Source: Micromonospora peucetia
Lineage (GTDB): Bacteria > Actinomycetota > Actinomycetes > Mycobacteriales > Micromonosporaceae
Assembly (NCBI RefSeq): GCF_900091625.1
Contig: NZ_FMIC01000002.1
Location: forward strand, 3,658,001-3,722,000
DNA length: 64,000 nucleotides
Reading direction: 5' to 3'
A program made the position numbers and the translations under genes. This document shows positions 1 through 8,059 of this stretch, one piece after another. Positions within the stretch are counted from its first letter, which is position 1. Each line of letters starts with the position of its first letter. The notes beneath the pieces are model-generated. The model was not told the origin of the DNA, did not search any database, and saw only the letters and a list, made by a program, of their open reading frames with translations.

Positions 1-250
1 AGTATTTACCTATCGCGAAGACGCGATCCAAACGATGCTGTTGCGATGTTGCAATTGAGTTTGGCCGGTGCTTGACTGCGTCTGCGGCCACTGTGGAGTT
101 CGTACTGCTCAGGGGCTATGTCGGGCCTCGCTGTCGTACTGCCGATGAGGGCTGCGGTGGCGGGTGCCGGGGTGGGTCCGCCGGTGCGCGGCGGGCCGGT
201 GGGCCCGCCCCTTCCAGCTCGATCTCGACGGTGAGAGGCAGGTTTCTGTC
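1..250. other. upstream region without a gene
   Basis: No convincing reading frame is visible. An inverted repeat lies at 12-27 (ATCGCG, four-base loop, CGCGAT). It could be an operator or the stem of a terminator from a gene left of the window. The frames through this stretch are rich in Arg, Gly and Ala, as expected from GC-rich noise. Confidence 0.4.
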
Positions 251-565
251 ATGCGCGTCTTCCTCCGGCGTGTCCGGCGTCGCCAGCGGTCGGTCAACGG
301 GCCGACCCGCTACCGCTCGGCGGCCTACCATCCGCTGCGGCCGTGGCAGGTGCGGGAGCGGCGGTTCCGGCCGACGTCGCTCGGCCGGCGTGGGCTCGAC
401 CCGGGGGAGGTGCGGGAGTTCCTCGACCAGGTCGCCGGTGACCTGGCCACCGTCTACGACGCGCTGGCGCAGAGCCGCCGCGAGACCGAGCGGATCAAGG
501 ATGCGCTGCGCCGCTGGCAGTCGGAGCAGGCCCGCGCCCGCGACGAGCGGCGGGATGACCGGTGA
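251..565 (+). CDS. short DivIVA-domain protein
   Basis: About 104 residues. The central part (RRFRPTSLGRRGLDPGEVREF, read as RFRPTSLGRRGLDPGEVREF, then a heptad-like helix) matches the DivIVA N-terminal domain signature of actinobacteria: a basic F-R-x-T or F-R-P-T-S segment, a G-L-D-P-x-x-V turn, and a charged coiled coil. DivIVA proteins mark curved membrane and poles, but this one has only the short membrane-binding and first coiled-coil part, so it may be an adaptor. The ATG at 251 is chosen over one at 164 because GAGAGG lies just upstream and the extra 29 residues look like noise. Its stop overlaps the next start by four bases (GTGA), so the two are probably translated together. Confidence 0.65.
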   Translation: MRVFLRRVRRRQRSVNGPTRYRSAAYHPLRPWQVRERRFRPTSLGRRGLDPGEVREFLDQVAGDLATVYDALAQSRRETERIKDALRRWQSEQARARDERRDDR

Positions 566-816
566 GTGAGCGTTGGGTCATCCACCTGCCCGTGGTGGCC
601 GGTGACCTGGTCGCCGCCCAGCGGCTCGCCCGGGTGGTGGCGCACTGGACGCACGTCCTGCCACAGACTGACCCGGCGGGCACCACCGTGTCGGCCGAGG
701 ACGACCAGAACGTACGCCACTGGGCCTTCTGTGACCGGCGCATGCCCGACGGCCGGCGGTGCCTGCTCTGGCCCGACCACGACAGCGAGTGCTCGCGACG
801 GCCGAGATGGCGGTGA
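562..816 (+). CDS. small cysteine-containing hypothetical protein
   Basis: A frame of 84 residues starting with GTG inside the stop codon of the DivIVA-domain gene (GTGA overlap), which argues for a real, coupled gene. The C-terminal half has two Cys and a His-rich stretch (FCDRRMPDGRRCLLWPDHDS) that could bind a metal, but no known domain is recognised. The same coupling with a DivIVA-type gene suggests a joint role. Function unknown. Confidence 0.55.
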   Translation: MSERWVIHLPVVAGDLVAAQRLARVVAHWTHVLPQTDPAGTTVSAEDDQNVRHWAFCDRRMPDGRRCLLWPDHDSECSRRPRWR

Positions 817-864
817 CCGGGGCGCGGAGGTTCTCCGGCCAGCCACCAGCCGCATGCCGATCGT

Positions 865-897
865 GAGTATGCGGCAGGTATGCTCAGAGTATGACTC
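865..897 (+). promoter_or_regulatory. phased direct repeats, probable toxin-antitoxin operator
   Basis: Three 11-bp direct repeats lie head to tail at 865-875, 876-886 and 887-897, each with the core GTATG. One helical turn separates the cores, and the last covers the ATG of the antitoxin. Ribbon-helix-helix proteins typically bind such tandem short repeats cooperatively, so this is the likely autoregulatory site. Confidence 0.6.
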
Positions 898-1172
898 GCC
901 GCATCACGATAAGCCTGCCCGATGACGTGGCCGCGTACGTCGAGCGTACCCAGGGCAACACGTCCGGTTTCATCGCCGGCATCCTGCGTCGGAAGATGCG
1001 CGCCGACAGCCTTCGTGCGAAGTGGGCGCAGCTCAACTACGTGGTCACCGACGCCGACGTCGAGAAGACCCGGGCTCGCCTGGCGGCCCTCGTGCCCGTC
1101 AGTGACGAGCAGCACGCCCGCAACCTCGAATGGATCAGCCAGTTCGACAACGACGGGACCGCCGCGGCGTGA
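891..1172 (+). CDS. ribbon-helix-helix antitoxin (VapB-like)
   Basis: 93 residues. The N-terminus (RRITISLPDDVAAYVERT) is a beta strand followed by two helices of the ribbon-helix-helix DNA-binding fold. The acidic, helical C-terminus (about 50-93) would wrap the toxin. The stop overlaps the GTG of the PIN-domain gene by four bases (GTGA), the usual arrangement of type II toxin-antitoxin pairs. In this family the antitoxin neutralises the toxin and represses the operon. The start codon sits inside the third repeat at 887-897, which would let bound protein block both transcription and ribosome entry. Confidence 0.8.
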   Translation: MTRRITISLPDDVAAYVERTQGNTSGFIAGILRRKMRADSLRAKWAQLNYVVTDADVEKTRARLAALVPVSDEQHARNLEWISQFDNDGTAAA

Positions 1173-1579
1173 ACGGCCTCGTCCTCGACACCTCCGCTCT
1201 GCTGGCGTACGCATCGGGCGCCAGCGTCGAGCCCGGCGCCATTCTGACCCTGGCCGAGGAGGATCCCGACCAGCAGGTGTGGATCCCGGCGCTCTGTCTC
1301 GGGCAGGCTCAACTCGAACTGGCCGGCACACCCGCCGCCGGCATGCTCGATCTGCTGTTCACGGAGGACCGCGACATCCAGGTGGCGGTCTACGACGCCT
1401 CCACGAGCCGCAGGGTGGCCCGACTTGCCGCCACTTTCAGCGTGTCCCTGGATGTCGCGCACGCGATCGCCACCGCGATCCTCTACCGCTGCTACCTGGT
1501 CACCCGCGACCCGAAGGTCATCGCGTCGGCGGCGCCGCCCGGCCTGGATGTCCTCGACATCGGCGAGACCTGGGACTGA
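1169..1579 (+). CDS. PIN-domain toxin (VapC-like ribonuclease)
   Basis: 136 residues from the GTG at 1169 overlapping the antitoxin stop. An upstream ATG at 1130 would give a frame lying inside the antitoxin and adding an arginine-rich tail, so it is not used. Acidic residues expected for metal binding are present: D7 (LVLDTSALLAY), E50 (QAQLEL), D95 (SLDVAHAIATAI) and D114 (LVTRDPK). VapC enzymes are Mg-dependent endoribonucleases that cut tRNA or rRNA; the target cannot be told from sequence. It forms an operon with the upstream antitoxin. Confidence 0.8.
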   Translation: MNGLVLDTSALLAYASGASVEPGAILTLAEEDPDQQVWIPALCLGQAQLELAGTPAAGMLDLLFTEDRDIQVAVYDASTSRRVARLAATFSVSLDVAHAIATAILYRCYLVTRDPKVIASAAPPGLDVLDIGETWD

Positions 1580-1675
1580 CACGCGGGGACGTCGATCGGC
1601 ACGCCCAGGGTGTTCGTCGCCATGCCGACAGTTGACGGGACAACGAGTGGGTCTCACGTCGGGGATAGTGGCGGG

Positions 1676-3790
1676 GTGGCGAGGTTGACCGTGGAGAGCG
1701 ACGACGCGTACCTCTGGCTGGAAGATCTTGATGATGCGGACGCCGCCCGGTGGGTGCGGGACCGCAATGCGGAGACCGAGGCCGCCCTGACCGGAGGCGA
1801 CGCGTTCGCCGCCCTGCGGAGCGAGATCCGGCGGGTGCTCGACGCGCAGGACCGCATTCCCTACCCCGGATGGCGCGGGGACCACCTCTACTACAACTTC
1901 TGGACCGACGCGGCGCATCCGCGCGGGGTCTGGCGGCGGACGACCCTCGACCAGTACCGCCGGCCCGAGCCGGAGTGGGACGTGCTGCTCGACCTGGACG
2001 CGCTGGCCGCCGAGGAGGGCGAGAACTGGGTCTGGAGCGGGGTGACGGTGCTGCGGCCCGGTCACGGGCGCTGCCTGGTCAGCCTGTCCCGGGGCGGTGG
2101 CGACGCGGTCGTGGTGCGGGAGTTCGACCTGGGCCGCCGCGTCTTCGTCGAGGACGGGTTCACCCTGGCCGAGGCGAAGAGTGACGTCGGCTGGATCGAC
2201 GTCGACCACGTCTACGTCGCCACCGACTTCGGGCCCGGATCGCTGACCTCCTCCGGTTATCCACGGACGGTCAGGCGGTGGCGGCGGGGCACGCCGCTGG
2301 CGTCGGCCGACATCGTCCACGAGGGGCACGCCGACGATGTCGCCGTGTGGGCCGCGCACGACCCGACGCCCGGCTTCGAACGCGACTTCGTGGGCCGCGG
2401 CCTGGACTTCTTCCGCAGGGAGAGCTACCTGCTGACCGAGGCGGGCGAACGGATCCGGATCGCCGTGCCGGAGGACGCCAAGTGGGACGTACGCCGGGAG
2501 TGGCTGCTGGTCCGGCTGCGGTCGCCGTGGTCGGTGGCCGGGGTGACCCATCCGGCGGGTGCCCTGCTGGTTACCCGGTTCGACGCCTTCCTCGCCGGTG
2601 ACCGGGAGATGACGGTGCTCTTCCGGCCCGACGGCCGCACGGCGTTGAGCGGCCACGTCTGGACCCGCCACCATCTGATCCTGGCCACCCTCGTCGACGT
2701 GAAGAGCCGGCTGGAGGTGCTGACGCCCGACGGGGCGGGCTGGCGGCGGGAGCCCCTGCCCGGAGTGCCGGAGTTCGACCACAGCCGCGTCGTGGACACC
2801 GACCCGGACAACGACGACGCGTACCTGCTCGCCTCGGAGGGGTTCCTCCAGCCGGCGACGCTGCGGCTCGGGCAGGTCGGCGGTGCCGTCGAGACGCTCA
2901 AGCGGGCGCCGGCCTCCTTCGACGCGGACGGTCTGGCGGTACGCCAGTTCTTCGCCACCTCGGCCGACGGCACGAGGGTGCCGTACTTCGTGGTGGGGGA
3001 CCCGCACGCGCCCGGCGGGCCGACGCTGCTCACCGGCTACGGCGGCTACGAGATCTCCCTGACCCCGCAGTACAGCGGGGTCATCGGCCGGGGCTGGCTG
3101 GCCCGGGGCGGCACCTACGTGGTGGCGAACATCCGGGGCGGCGGGGAGTACGGCCCCGGTTGGCACCGGGCCGCAGTGCGGGAGAACCGACCCCGGGCGT
3201 ACGAGGACTTCGCGGCGGTGGCTGCCGACCTGGTGACGCGTGGGATCACCACGCCGGAGCGGCTCGGCACCGAGGGCGGCAGCAACGGCGGGCTGCTGAT
3301 GGGCGTGATGCTGACCCGCTACCCGTCGCTCTTCGGGGCGGTCGTCGCGCACGTGCCGCTGCTGGACATGCGGCGCTACCACCGGCTGCTGGCCGGCGCC
3401 TCGTGGATGGCCGAACACGGCGACCCGGACGTGGCAGCCGACTGGGCCTTCCTGCGCCGGTACTCGCCGTACCACAACGTCCGTGGTGGTCAGGCGTACC
3501 CGCCGGTCCTGCTCGTCACCTCGACCCGCGACGACCGGGTGCATCCCGGGCACGCCCGCAAGATGGCGGCCCGGCTGCGCGAGCACGGCCACGAGGTCTC
3601 CTACTACGAGAACGTCGAGGGCGGGCACGGCGCGGCGGCGAACAACGAGCAGCGCGCCTTCGTATGGGCGCTGACGCTGGAGTTCCTGTGGCGCAAGCTG
3701 GCCGGGCCGGCCCACGCCCTACCGCGTCAGGTCTCCCCGGTCGGTGCGAACCGGTCGGGTCGCTCGCCGGGTTCCTCGCGGTCACATTGA
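1676..3790 (+). CDS. prolyl oligopeptidase family serine peptidase (S9A)
   Basis: About 704 residues. The N-terminal two thirds should form the beta-propeller that filters substrates; the C-terminal third is the alpha/beta-hydrolase domain. The catalytic serine is near residue 536 in GGSNGG, followed by an Asp in TRDDRVHPGHA and a His in VEGGHG. The family cleaves short peptides after proline. No signal peptide is seen, so it is probably cytoplasmic. The GTG at 1676 is preferred because GGGGAT lies nine bases upstream and the typical YLWLEDLDD motif follows soon after. The last 30 residues (Arg, Ser and Gly rich) run past the usual family end and may be unstructured. Confidence 0.88.
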   Translation: MARLTVESDDAYLWLEDLDDADAARWVRDRNAETEAALTGGDAFAALRSEIRRVLDAQDRIPYPGWRGDHLYYNFWTDAAHPRGVWRRTTLDQYRRPEPEWDVLLDLDALAAEEGENWVWSGVTVLRPGHGRCLVSLSRGGGDAVVVREFDLGRRVFVEDGFTLAEAKSDVGWIDVDHVYVATDFGPGSLTSSGYPRTVRRWRRGTPLASADIVHEGHADDVAVWAAHDPTPGFERDFVGRGLDFFRRESYLLTEAGERIRIAVPEDAKWDVRREWLLVRLRSPWSVAGVTHPAGALLVTRFDAFLAGDREMTVLFRPDGRTALSGHVWTRHHLILATLVDVKSRLEVLTPDGAGWRREPLPGVPEFDHSRVVDTDPDNDDAYLLASEGFLQPATLRLGQVGGAVETLKRAPASFDADGLAVRQFFATSADGTRVPYFVVGDPHAPGGPTLLTGYGGYEISLTPQYSGVIGRGWLARGGTYVVANIRGGGEYGPGWHRAAVRENRPRAYEDFAAVAADLVTRGITTPERLGTEGGSNGGLLMGVMLTRYPSLFGAVVAHVPLLDMRRYHRLLAGASWMAEHGDPDVAADWAFLRRYSPYHNVRGGQAYPPVLLVTSTRDDRVHPGHARKMAARLREHGHEVSYYENVEGGHGAAANNEQRAFVWALTLEFLWRKLAGPAHALPRQVSPVGANRSGRSPGSSRSH

Positions 3791-3883
3791 CGATTGGCTG
3801 ACGGACATATATCTATGGGTTCATCGTCGTCAATTTCTCGGTAGCTGCCACGAGCGGTGGCCGGGAGACGCAGAGGAGTCCAC

Positions 3884-5023
3884 GTGAACCCACGCCCGTT
3901 CCGCCGCACCGCCGTGTCGCTGGGCATCGCGGTCGCCACCCTGACCGCGGCGGTCGCCACCCCGGCGTACGCCCGGCCCGACCACGTCGTACCGGCACCG
4001 GCTGCCGTCGCCGCCAGCCCGGTGTTCGCCATCGTCGACGGCGTCGCCCGCCAGGTGGCGGTCGCCGACCGGTCCGAGTTGGGCCGCTTGGGCGTCTCCG
4101 CCGCCAACGGCCCGGTCGACCTGCTCGCCACCAGCGTCAACGGCCGGCTGGCCGGCGACCTTCGCGCCGCCAACCAGCGGCTGCTGATCGCCAAGGGCCT
4201 GCCGGGCGGCACCGGCTCGCTGTTGCGGTTGCGGCTGGCCCATCCGGACATGCGTGCGGCACTGGCCCGTGGTGAGTCACCGTTGGTGGCCGCCGCACCG
4301 ACCGACGACTCGGCGACGAGCGTGAACGCGTACGACCGCTTCGGCCGCACGGTGGTGCTGGACGCCGCGCGGGTGCCGCAGCGGCCGGTGCTGGTGGTGG
4401 ACGTGGACACCGAGCGGGCGCTTTCCGCGGGCCTGACGCTCATGCGGGAGGAGTTGGGCGCGCGGGGCTTCGACCGGGCGGCTTCGGCGCGGCCCGCGTC
4501 CCGTGCCTCCGCCGCCGGGGTGACCGCCTCGGCCGGTTACTGGGCCACCAAGGTCGATGCCGTCCGGCTCGCCGACGACAAGGAGCCCTGGATCAAGGGT
4601 GCCGCCGAGATCTACAACCTCGTGGCCGGGTTCGGGCTGGACGGCAAGGTCAAGGTCGACCTGGTGCAGATGCCGTACCTGGACCACGACGGCACCACCT
4701 ATTACCCGAACCAGCTTCTGGTGCACTTCTCGTCGTACAAGTACAACCTGGCCGACGTGGTCATGATGGAGGACGACGGTGACACCAACTACTCGGCGCT
4801 GGTCAAGGCGATTGCCGGCGCCCTGCTGGTGATCGTGGACGGTGGCGCGTACACCCCCCTGGTCAACGCGATCCTGGACGCCCTCCCCGCCTCCTGGTAC
4901 ACCGATGACCCGGACTTCGTGGACGCCTGGTACACGCTGAGCACCGCCAGCAGCGGCCGGAAGTACGGTGCGGGTGCCAACGGCTGGATGGACGTCAGCC
5001 GGTACTGGGTCGAGCAGCTCTGA
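3884..5023 (+). CDS. secreted protein, DUF3103-like
   Basis: 380 residues from a GTG preceded by GAGGAG. A signal peptide is clear: basic RPFRR, a hydrophobic Ala/Val stretch, and cleavage near AYA at about residue 30. The C-terminal half (about 215-380) is tyrosine- and aspartate-rich (DLVQMPYLDHDG, VVMMEDDGDTNYSALVK) and resembles the DUF3103 family from memory; the assignment needs a profile search. No catalytic motif is recognised. It stands alone and converges on the L,D-transpeptidase gene. Confidence 0.7.
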   Translation: MNPRPFRRTAVSLGIAVATLTAAVATPAYARPDHVVPAPAAVAASPVFAIVDGVARQVAVADRSELGRLGVSAANGPVDLLATSVNGRLAGDLRAANQRLLIAKGLPGGTGSLLRLRLAHPDMRAALARGESPLVAAAPTDDSATSVNAYDRFGRTVVLDAARVPQRPVLVVDVDTERALSAGLTLMREELGARGFDRAASARPASRASAAGVTASAGYWATKVDAVRLADDKEPWIKGAAEIYNLVAGFGLDGKVKVDLVQMPYLDHDGTTYYPNQLLVHFSSYKYNLADVVMMEDDGDTNYSALVKAIAGALLVIVDGGAYTPLVNAILDALPASWYTDDPDFVDAWYTLSTASSGRKYGAGANGWMDVSRYWVEQL

Positions 5024-5041
5024 CCTGCTGCGGTGGCACCT

Positions 5042-5076
5042 CGGCGGGCGACCCGGCTTCCCCGGGTGGCCCGCCG
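5042..5076. terminator. bidirectional terminator hairpin
   Basis: A GC-rich stem (CGGCGGGCGACCCGG with CCGGGTGGCCCGCCG, loop CTTC) lies between two convergent genes. The arms pair except for one mismatch or bulge. Confidence 0.65.
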
Positions 5077-5084
5077 GTTCGCGG

Positions 5085-5993
5085 TCAGGCCGTCGGGGGC
5101 GGGGCGGGCAGCTCGTCCACCACGACCACCTCGGTGCCGGGGCGGACCTCGGCCAGCAGTTGCCGCTGCCCGCTCTTCGTGAGCCGGATGCAGCCGTTGG
5201 TGGTCTTCTTGCCCAGCTCGCCGTCGTGGTACCAGCTGTGGATGCCGATGTGTGCGCCGCGCAGGCTCGCCGGCACCGCGTCCGGGTCGTCGGGCACCGA
5301 GCCGAGGGCGAAGATGTCGACGCCCCCGTACACGCTCTGCGGTGGCGGGGTGCGGCCGAGGACGAACGTCCGGCCCAGCGGGGTCTCCTGGCCGCGCTGG
5401 CCGAGGCTGACCTCCCAGCTGTCGACGGCCCGCCCGGCGCGGTACCAGGTGAGCCGGTGCGGTTTGCGCTCCACCACGATCTGGTCGGGCAGCGCCACGG
5501 TGGTGTGACCGCCGGACGGCAGCCAGGCGAGCGTGCGGTTGGCCGACGGGAGCAGCACCGCCGTCCAGCCGGACCGCCGCTGGGCGATCGGCATGGTGAG
5601 TTCCACGCCGTTGATGGTGGGGTCGAGGAAGGCCAGCGGCCGGCCGCCGGGGGCGGTGTAGGCGGCGATCCGGCGGGTCGGGTGCAGGCCCTCGGTCAGC
5701 GGCGTGGTGTCCATGGTGTCCGGGTCGGCCGGGAAGCCGGTGGGCGCCGGGCCGTAGTCGACCACCGGCAGGTCGTCCGGCGCGGGCGCGGCGACGGGCA
5801 CCCGCTCCGGCGTCGGGGCCGCGCTGGTCGGGGCCGCGCGGGTCGGCGCGGGTGGCCCGGAGACCGGCGGCGCGGTGGGCGCGGCCCCGGGGGTCAGCGC
5901 CCAGCCGGTCGCCCCCGCGGCCAGCAGAAGCAGCGGTACGCCGACGGCGGCCAGCACGCGGACGGGTCGACGATTCATTCGGTCAAAACGCAC
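5085..5993 (-). CDS. L,D-transpeptidase (YkuD domain)
   Basis: 302 residues with an N-terminal membrane anchor or signal segment (about 10-33) and a Pro/Ala/Thr-rich linker (34-75) that would span the wall. The YkuD catalytic domain fills the C-terminal half, with a His in HIGIHSWYHD and the nucleophile C268 in TTNGCIRL. L,D-transpeptidases make 3-3 cross-links or attach proteins to peptidoglycan through a Cys thioester, acting outside the membrane. The start could be the GTG at 5993 or the ATG at 5978; neither has a strong ribosome site. Confidence 0.85.
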   Translation of the reverse strand: MRFDRMNRRPVRVLAAVGVPLLLLAAGATGWALTPGAAPTAPPVSGPPAPTRAAPTSAAPTPERVPVAAPAPDDLPVVDYGPAPTGFPADPDTMDTTPLTEGLHPTRRIAAYTAPGGRPLAFLDPTINGVELTMPIAQRRSGWTAVLLPSANRTLAWLPSGGHTTVALPDQIVVERKPHRLTWYRAGRAVDSWEVSLGQRGQETPLGRTFVLGRTPPPQSVYGGVDIFALGSVPDDPDAVPASLRGAHIGIHSWYHDGELGKKTTNGCIRLTKSGQRQLLAEVRPGTEVVVVDELPAPPPTA

Positions 5994-6021
5994 GAAACCA
6001 ACTGTAACTGCTGGAGAACGG

Positions 6022-6067
6022 CGAGAACCCCGCCCCGGCCGGAATGTCGGTCGGAGCGGGGTTCTCG
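6022..6067 (-). terminator. terminator downstream of the amylase gene
   Basis: A perfect 12-bp inverted repeat (CGAGAACCCCGC at 6022-6033, GCGGGGTTCTCG at 6056-6067) encloses a 22-base loop that can pair further. It follows the amylase stop by 13 bases and would separate it from the L,D-transpeptidase gene. Confidence 0.75.
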
Positions 6068-6080
6068 ATGGTACGGAGCG

Positions 6081-7529
6081 TCAGCTCAGCCGGGCACCCA
6101 CGTGGATGGCGATCGCGTCGTGGGCCGGCACGTTCGCGGCGAACCAGCCGTTGCCGTCCACGGTGATCACCGGCCCGCTGCACGTACCCGCGCTGAACGT
6201 GCCGTGGATGACGTCGCAGTAGCGGCCGGCCGGCAGCCCGGTCTGGTACGACCGGCCGGTGACCGCGGAGTCCTCGTCGTTGATCGTGACGTAGCCCTTG
6301 CCGGCCCGGCCGAAGGCGATGTGGTTGTTGCCGTTGTCGTACCAGTTGACGACGCCCGCGCCCTCGGTGGCGTTGCGGAAACCGACCATGTTGGCGATCA
6401 CCGGCCAGCGGTGCTCGCACTCCCAGCCGGAGTAACAGGCGGCGTTGAGGGTCCTGCCGGAGCTGTCCGAGGGTGGGCCCTGGTCGCGCTGGCTGTACGT
6501 GTAACTCGACATGACCGTGGGGGAGCCGTACGGCCAGGCGAGCATGAACGCGTTGGCCAGCGCGTAGATGCCCCGGTCGCGGTAGGTCAGCACCCCGCCG
6601 ACGTCGCGCTGGGTGTCGTGGTTGTCCACGAACACGGCCGCCGAGCCGCTGGGCAGGTGCCCCCAGCCCTCGCCGAAGTTGCGCAGGTAGGAGAGCTTCT
6701 CGGAGCGGAAGACCCGGGCCAGGTCCTTGCCGTAGCGGAACTCGTGCACATCGCCGTTGCCGGTGTACTCGCCCGGCTGGATCGGCTCCCCGGCGCCGTG
6801 GATCACCTCCTGCACGACGTACGCCGAGCGGGACAGCTTCGCCCTGATGGCGGCGATGTCGGCAGCCGGCATGTGCTTGCTGGCGTCCATCCGGAAGCCG
6901 TCGACGCCCAGCGAGAGCAGATCGTTGAGGTAGCCGGCGATCTTCGTGCGGACATAGTCCGACTCGGTCTTCAGGTCGGAGAGGTTGACCAGCTCGCAGT
7001 TCTGCACCTCCCACCGGTCGTTGTAGTTGACGATGTCGTCGCCGCCGTTGCGACCGCAGTGGTGGAAGTCCTGCGTCTGGTAGATCCCCGGGTAGTCGTA
7101 GTGCCCGTACGACGAGCCGGCCCAGCCGGTGCCGCCGTTGTCCTGCCCGGACATGTGGTTGATCACCGCATCGACGACCACCTTCACCCCGGCGGCGTGG
7201 CAGGTGTCGACCATGGACTTGAACTGGGCGCGAGTGCCCTTACGGGACTCGATCCGGTAGCTGACCGGCTGGTACGCCAGCCACCACTGCGAGCCCCGGA
7301 CGTGCTCCTGGGGCGGCGAGACCTGCACCCACCCGTAGCCCTTGGGGCCGAGGGTGGTGCGGCACTCGGTGGCCACCGAGGCCCAGTTCCACTCGAAGAG
7401 GTTGGCGATGACCCTCTTGCCGCCCGTCGGGGCTGCTGCGGCCGGGGGTGCCGTCGCTGCGGTGGGGACGATCAGGCCCGCGATCACGCCGAGGGCGACG
7501 ATCGCCGACAGACGTCGACGTCTCTGCAT
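6081..7529 (-). CDS. secreted alpha-amylase (GH13)
   Basis: 482 residues. The signal peptide runs to about residue 33 (Ala-rich, ending AAAAP). The TIM barrel carries the four GH13 regions: [18 protein letters not shown] with nucleophile D215, VVQEVIH with acid/base E241, and FVDNHD with D305. Cys pairs and the C-terminal beta domain (about 395-482) fit Streptomyces-type amylases, but no starch-binding CBM20 is present. It hydrolyses internal alpha-1,4 bonds of starch outside the cell. The ATG is well placed behind AGGAG. A promoter with a LacI-type operator lies about 130 bases upstream, so maltose-responsive control is likely. Confidence 0.93.
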   Translation of the reverse strand: MQRRRRLSAIVALGVIAGLIVPTAATAPPAAAAPTGGKRVIANLFEWNWASVATECRTTLGPKGYGWVQVSPPQEHVRGSQWWLAYQPVSYRIESRKGTRAQFKSMVDTCHAAGVKVVVDAVINHMSGQDNGGTGWAGSSYGHYDYPGIYQTQDFHHCGRNGGDDIVNYNDRWEVQNCELVNLSDLKTESDYVRTKIAGYLNDLLSLGVDGFRMDASKHMPAADIAAIRAKLSRSAYVVQEVIHGAGEPIQPGEYTGNGDVHEFRYGKDLARVFRSEKLSYLRNFGEGWGHLPSGSAAVFVDNHDTQRDVGGVLTYRDRGIYALANAFMLAWPYGSPTVMSSYTYSQRDQGPPSDSSGRTLNAACYSGWECEHRWPVIANMVGFRNATEGAGVVNWYDNGNNHIAFGRAGKGYVTINDEDSAVTGRSYQTGLPAGRYCDVIHGTFSAGTCSGPVITVDGNGWFAANVPAHDAIAIHVGARLS

Positions 7530-7578
7530 CGGAGGACTCCTGACGGGTGTGGGGGCGGGGTGTGGGGGGGCGGGGTGG

Positions 7579-7614
7579 TGGCGAGGGCGGCCCCGGTGGC
7601 GAGGGCGGCCCCGG
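7579..7614. repeat. 18-bp tandem duplication in the amylase leader
   Basis: Two exact copies of TGGCGAGGGCGGCCCCGG at 7579-7596 and 7597-7614. They lie between promoter and start codon, so the transcribed leader contains both. The purine/pyrimidine asymmetry could form structure in the mRNA. Confidence 0.8.
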
Positions 7615-7654
7615 TGGTGCCCGGATCTTGCAATTCAGCTTGAAAATTTCCGAA

Positions 7655-7684
7655 AGGTTACAAGCGCATTGCAAGAGATGTCAA
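7655..7684 (-). promoter_or_regulatory. amylase promoter with LacI-type operator
   Basis: Read on the minus strand, a -35 box TTGACA (7684-7679) and a -10 box TAACCT (7660-7655) are 18 bases apart. The spacer contains TTGCAA-TGCGC-TTGTAA, a CG-centred near-palindrome. Streptomyces amylase genes carry TTGCAA-type repeats bound by the LacI-family regulator Reg1/MalR; equivalence here is inferred. Confidence 0.6.
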
Positions 7685-7965
7685 TACATGGGCATATCTG
7701 AATATCATTGCCGCCAAGGATGCCCCTGACCAGGGCGTCGCCCTCACCGGAACGAAGTGCCCGCCCGCCACGTACGCCACCTGCGTCCACGACCACGGCC
7801 CGCCCCGCACGCCGACCCGTCGGCTGCGTCCAGGCGCGGACTCAACAGCAAGGGCGCGCGCCCCCTCCGCCCCTGCCCCCGCCCTCGTCGCCCCCACCTC
7901 TCGCCGATCTTGCACTTGTTGCCCCGACGAAAGCCGCATCCCGCCCGTATCAAGGGCCAAAACTG

Positions 7966-8001
7966 CAAGATCGACGGCGAGGGCAAGATCGACGGCGAGG
8001 G
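7966..8001. repeat. 18-bp tandem duplication near serS
   Basis: Two exact copies of CAAGATCGACGGCGAGGG at 7966-7983 and 7984-8001. The sequence is unrelated to the 7579 duplication except for the core GGCGAGGG. Confidence 0.8.
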
Positions 8002-8059
8002 CAGGGCGGGGTGCGGGTGGGGCGGGGGTGGGGCGAGGGCGGGGTGGGGTGGGGTGGGG

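Larger units (their letters stand above)
7530..8059. other. intergenic region between serS and the amylase gene
   Basis: About 530 bases without a supported gene. It holds the amylase promoter (7655-7684), two unrelated 18-bp tandem duplications (7579-7614 and 7966-8001), and two stretches beginning GATCTTGCA (7624 and 7912). The side next to serS is a run of GGGGTGGGG-like sequence. Open frames here are glycine/arginine-rich noise. Confidence 0.6.

Noticed and set aside
1037..3715. 892-codon open frame on the minus strand across the prolyl peptidase
   Set aside because: It is the antisense of a clear S9A gene. Composition is Arg/Gly/Val/Pro-rich and no domain is visible; such long shadows are normal at this GC content.
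4968..7643. 891-codon plus-strand frame
   Set aside because: It overlaps the L,D-transpeptidase and amylase, both with intact catalytic motifs on the other strand.
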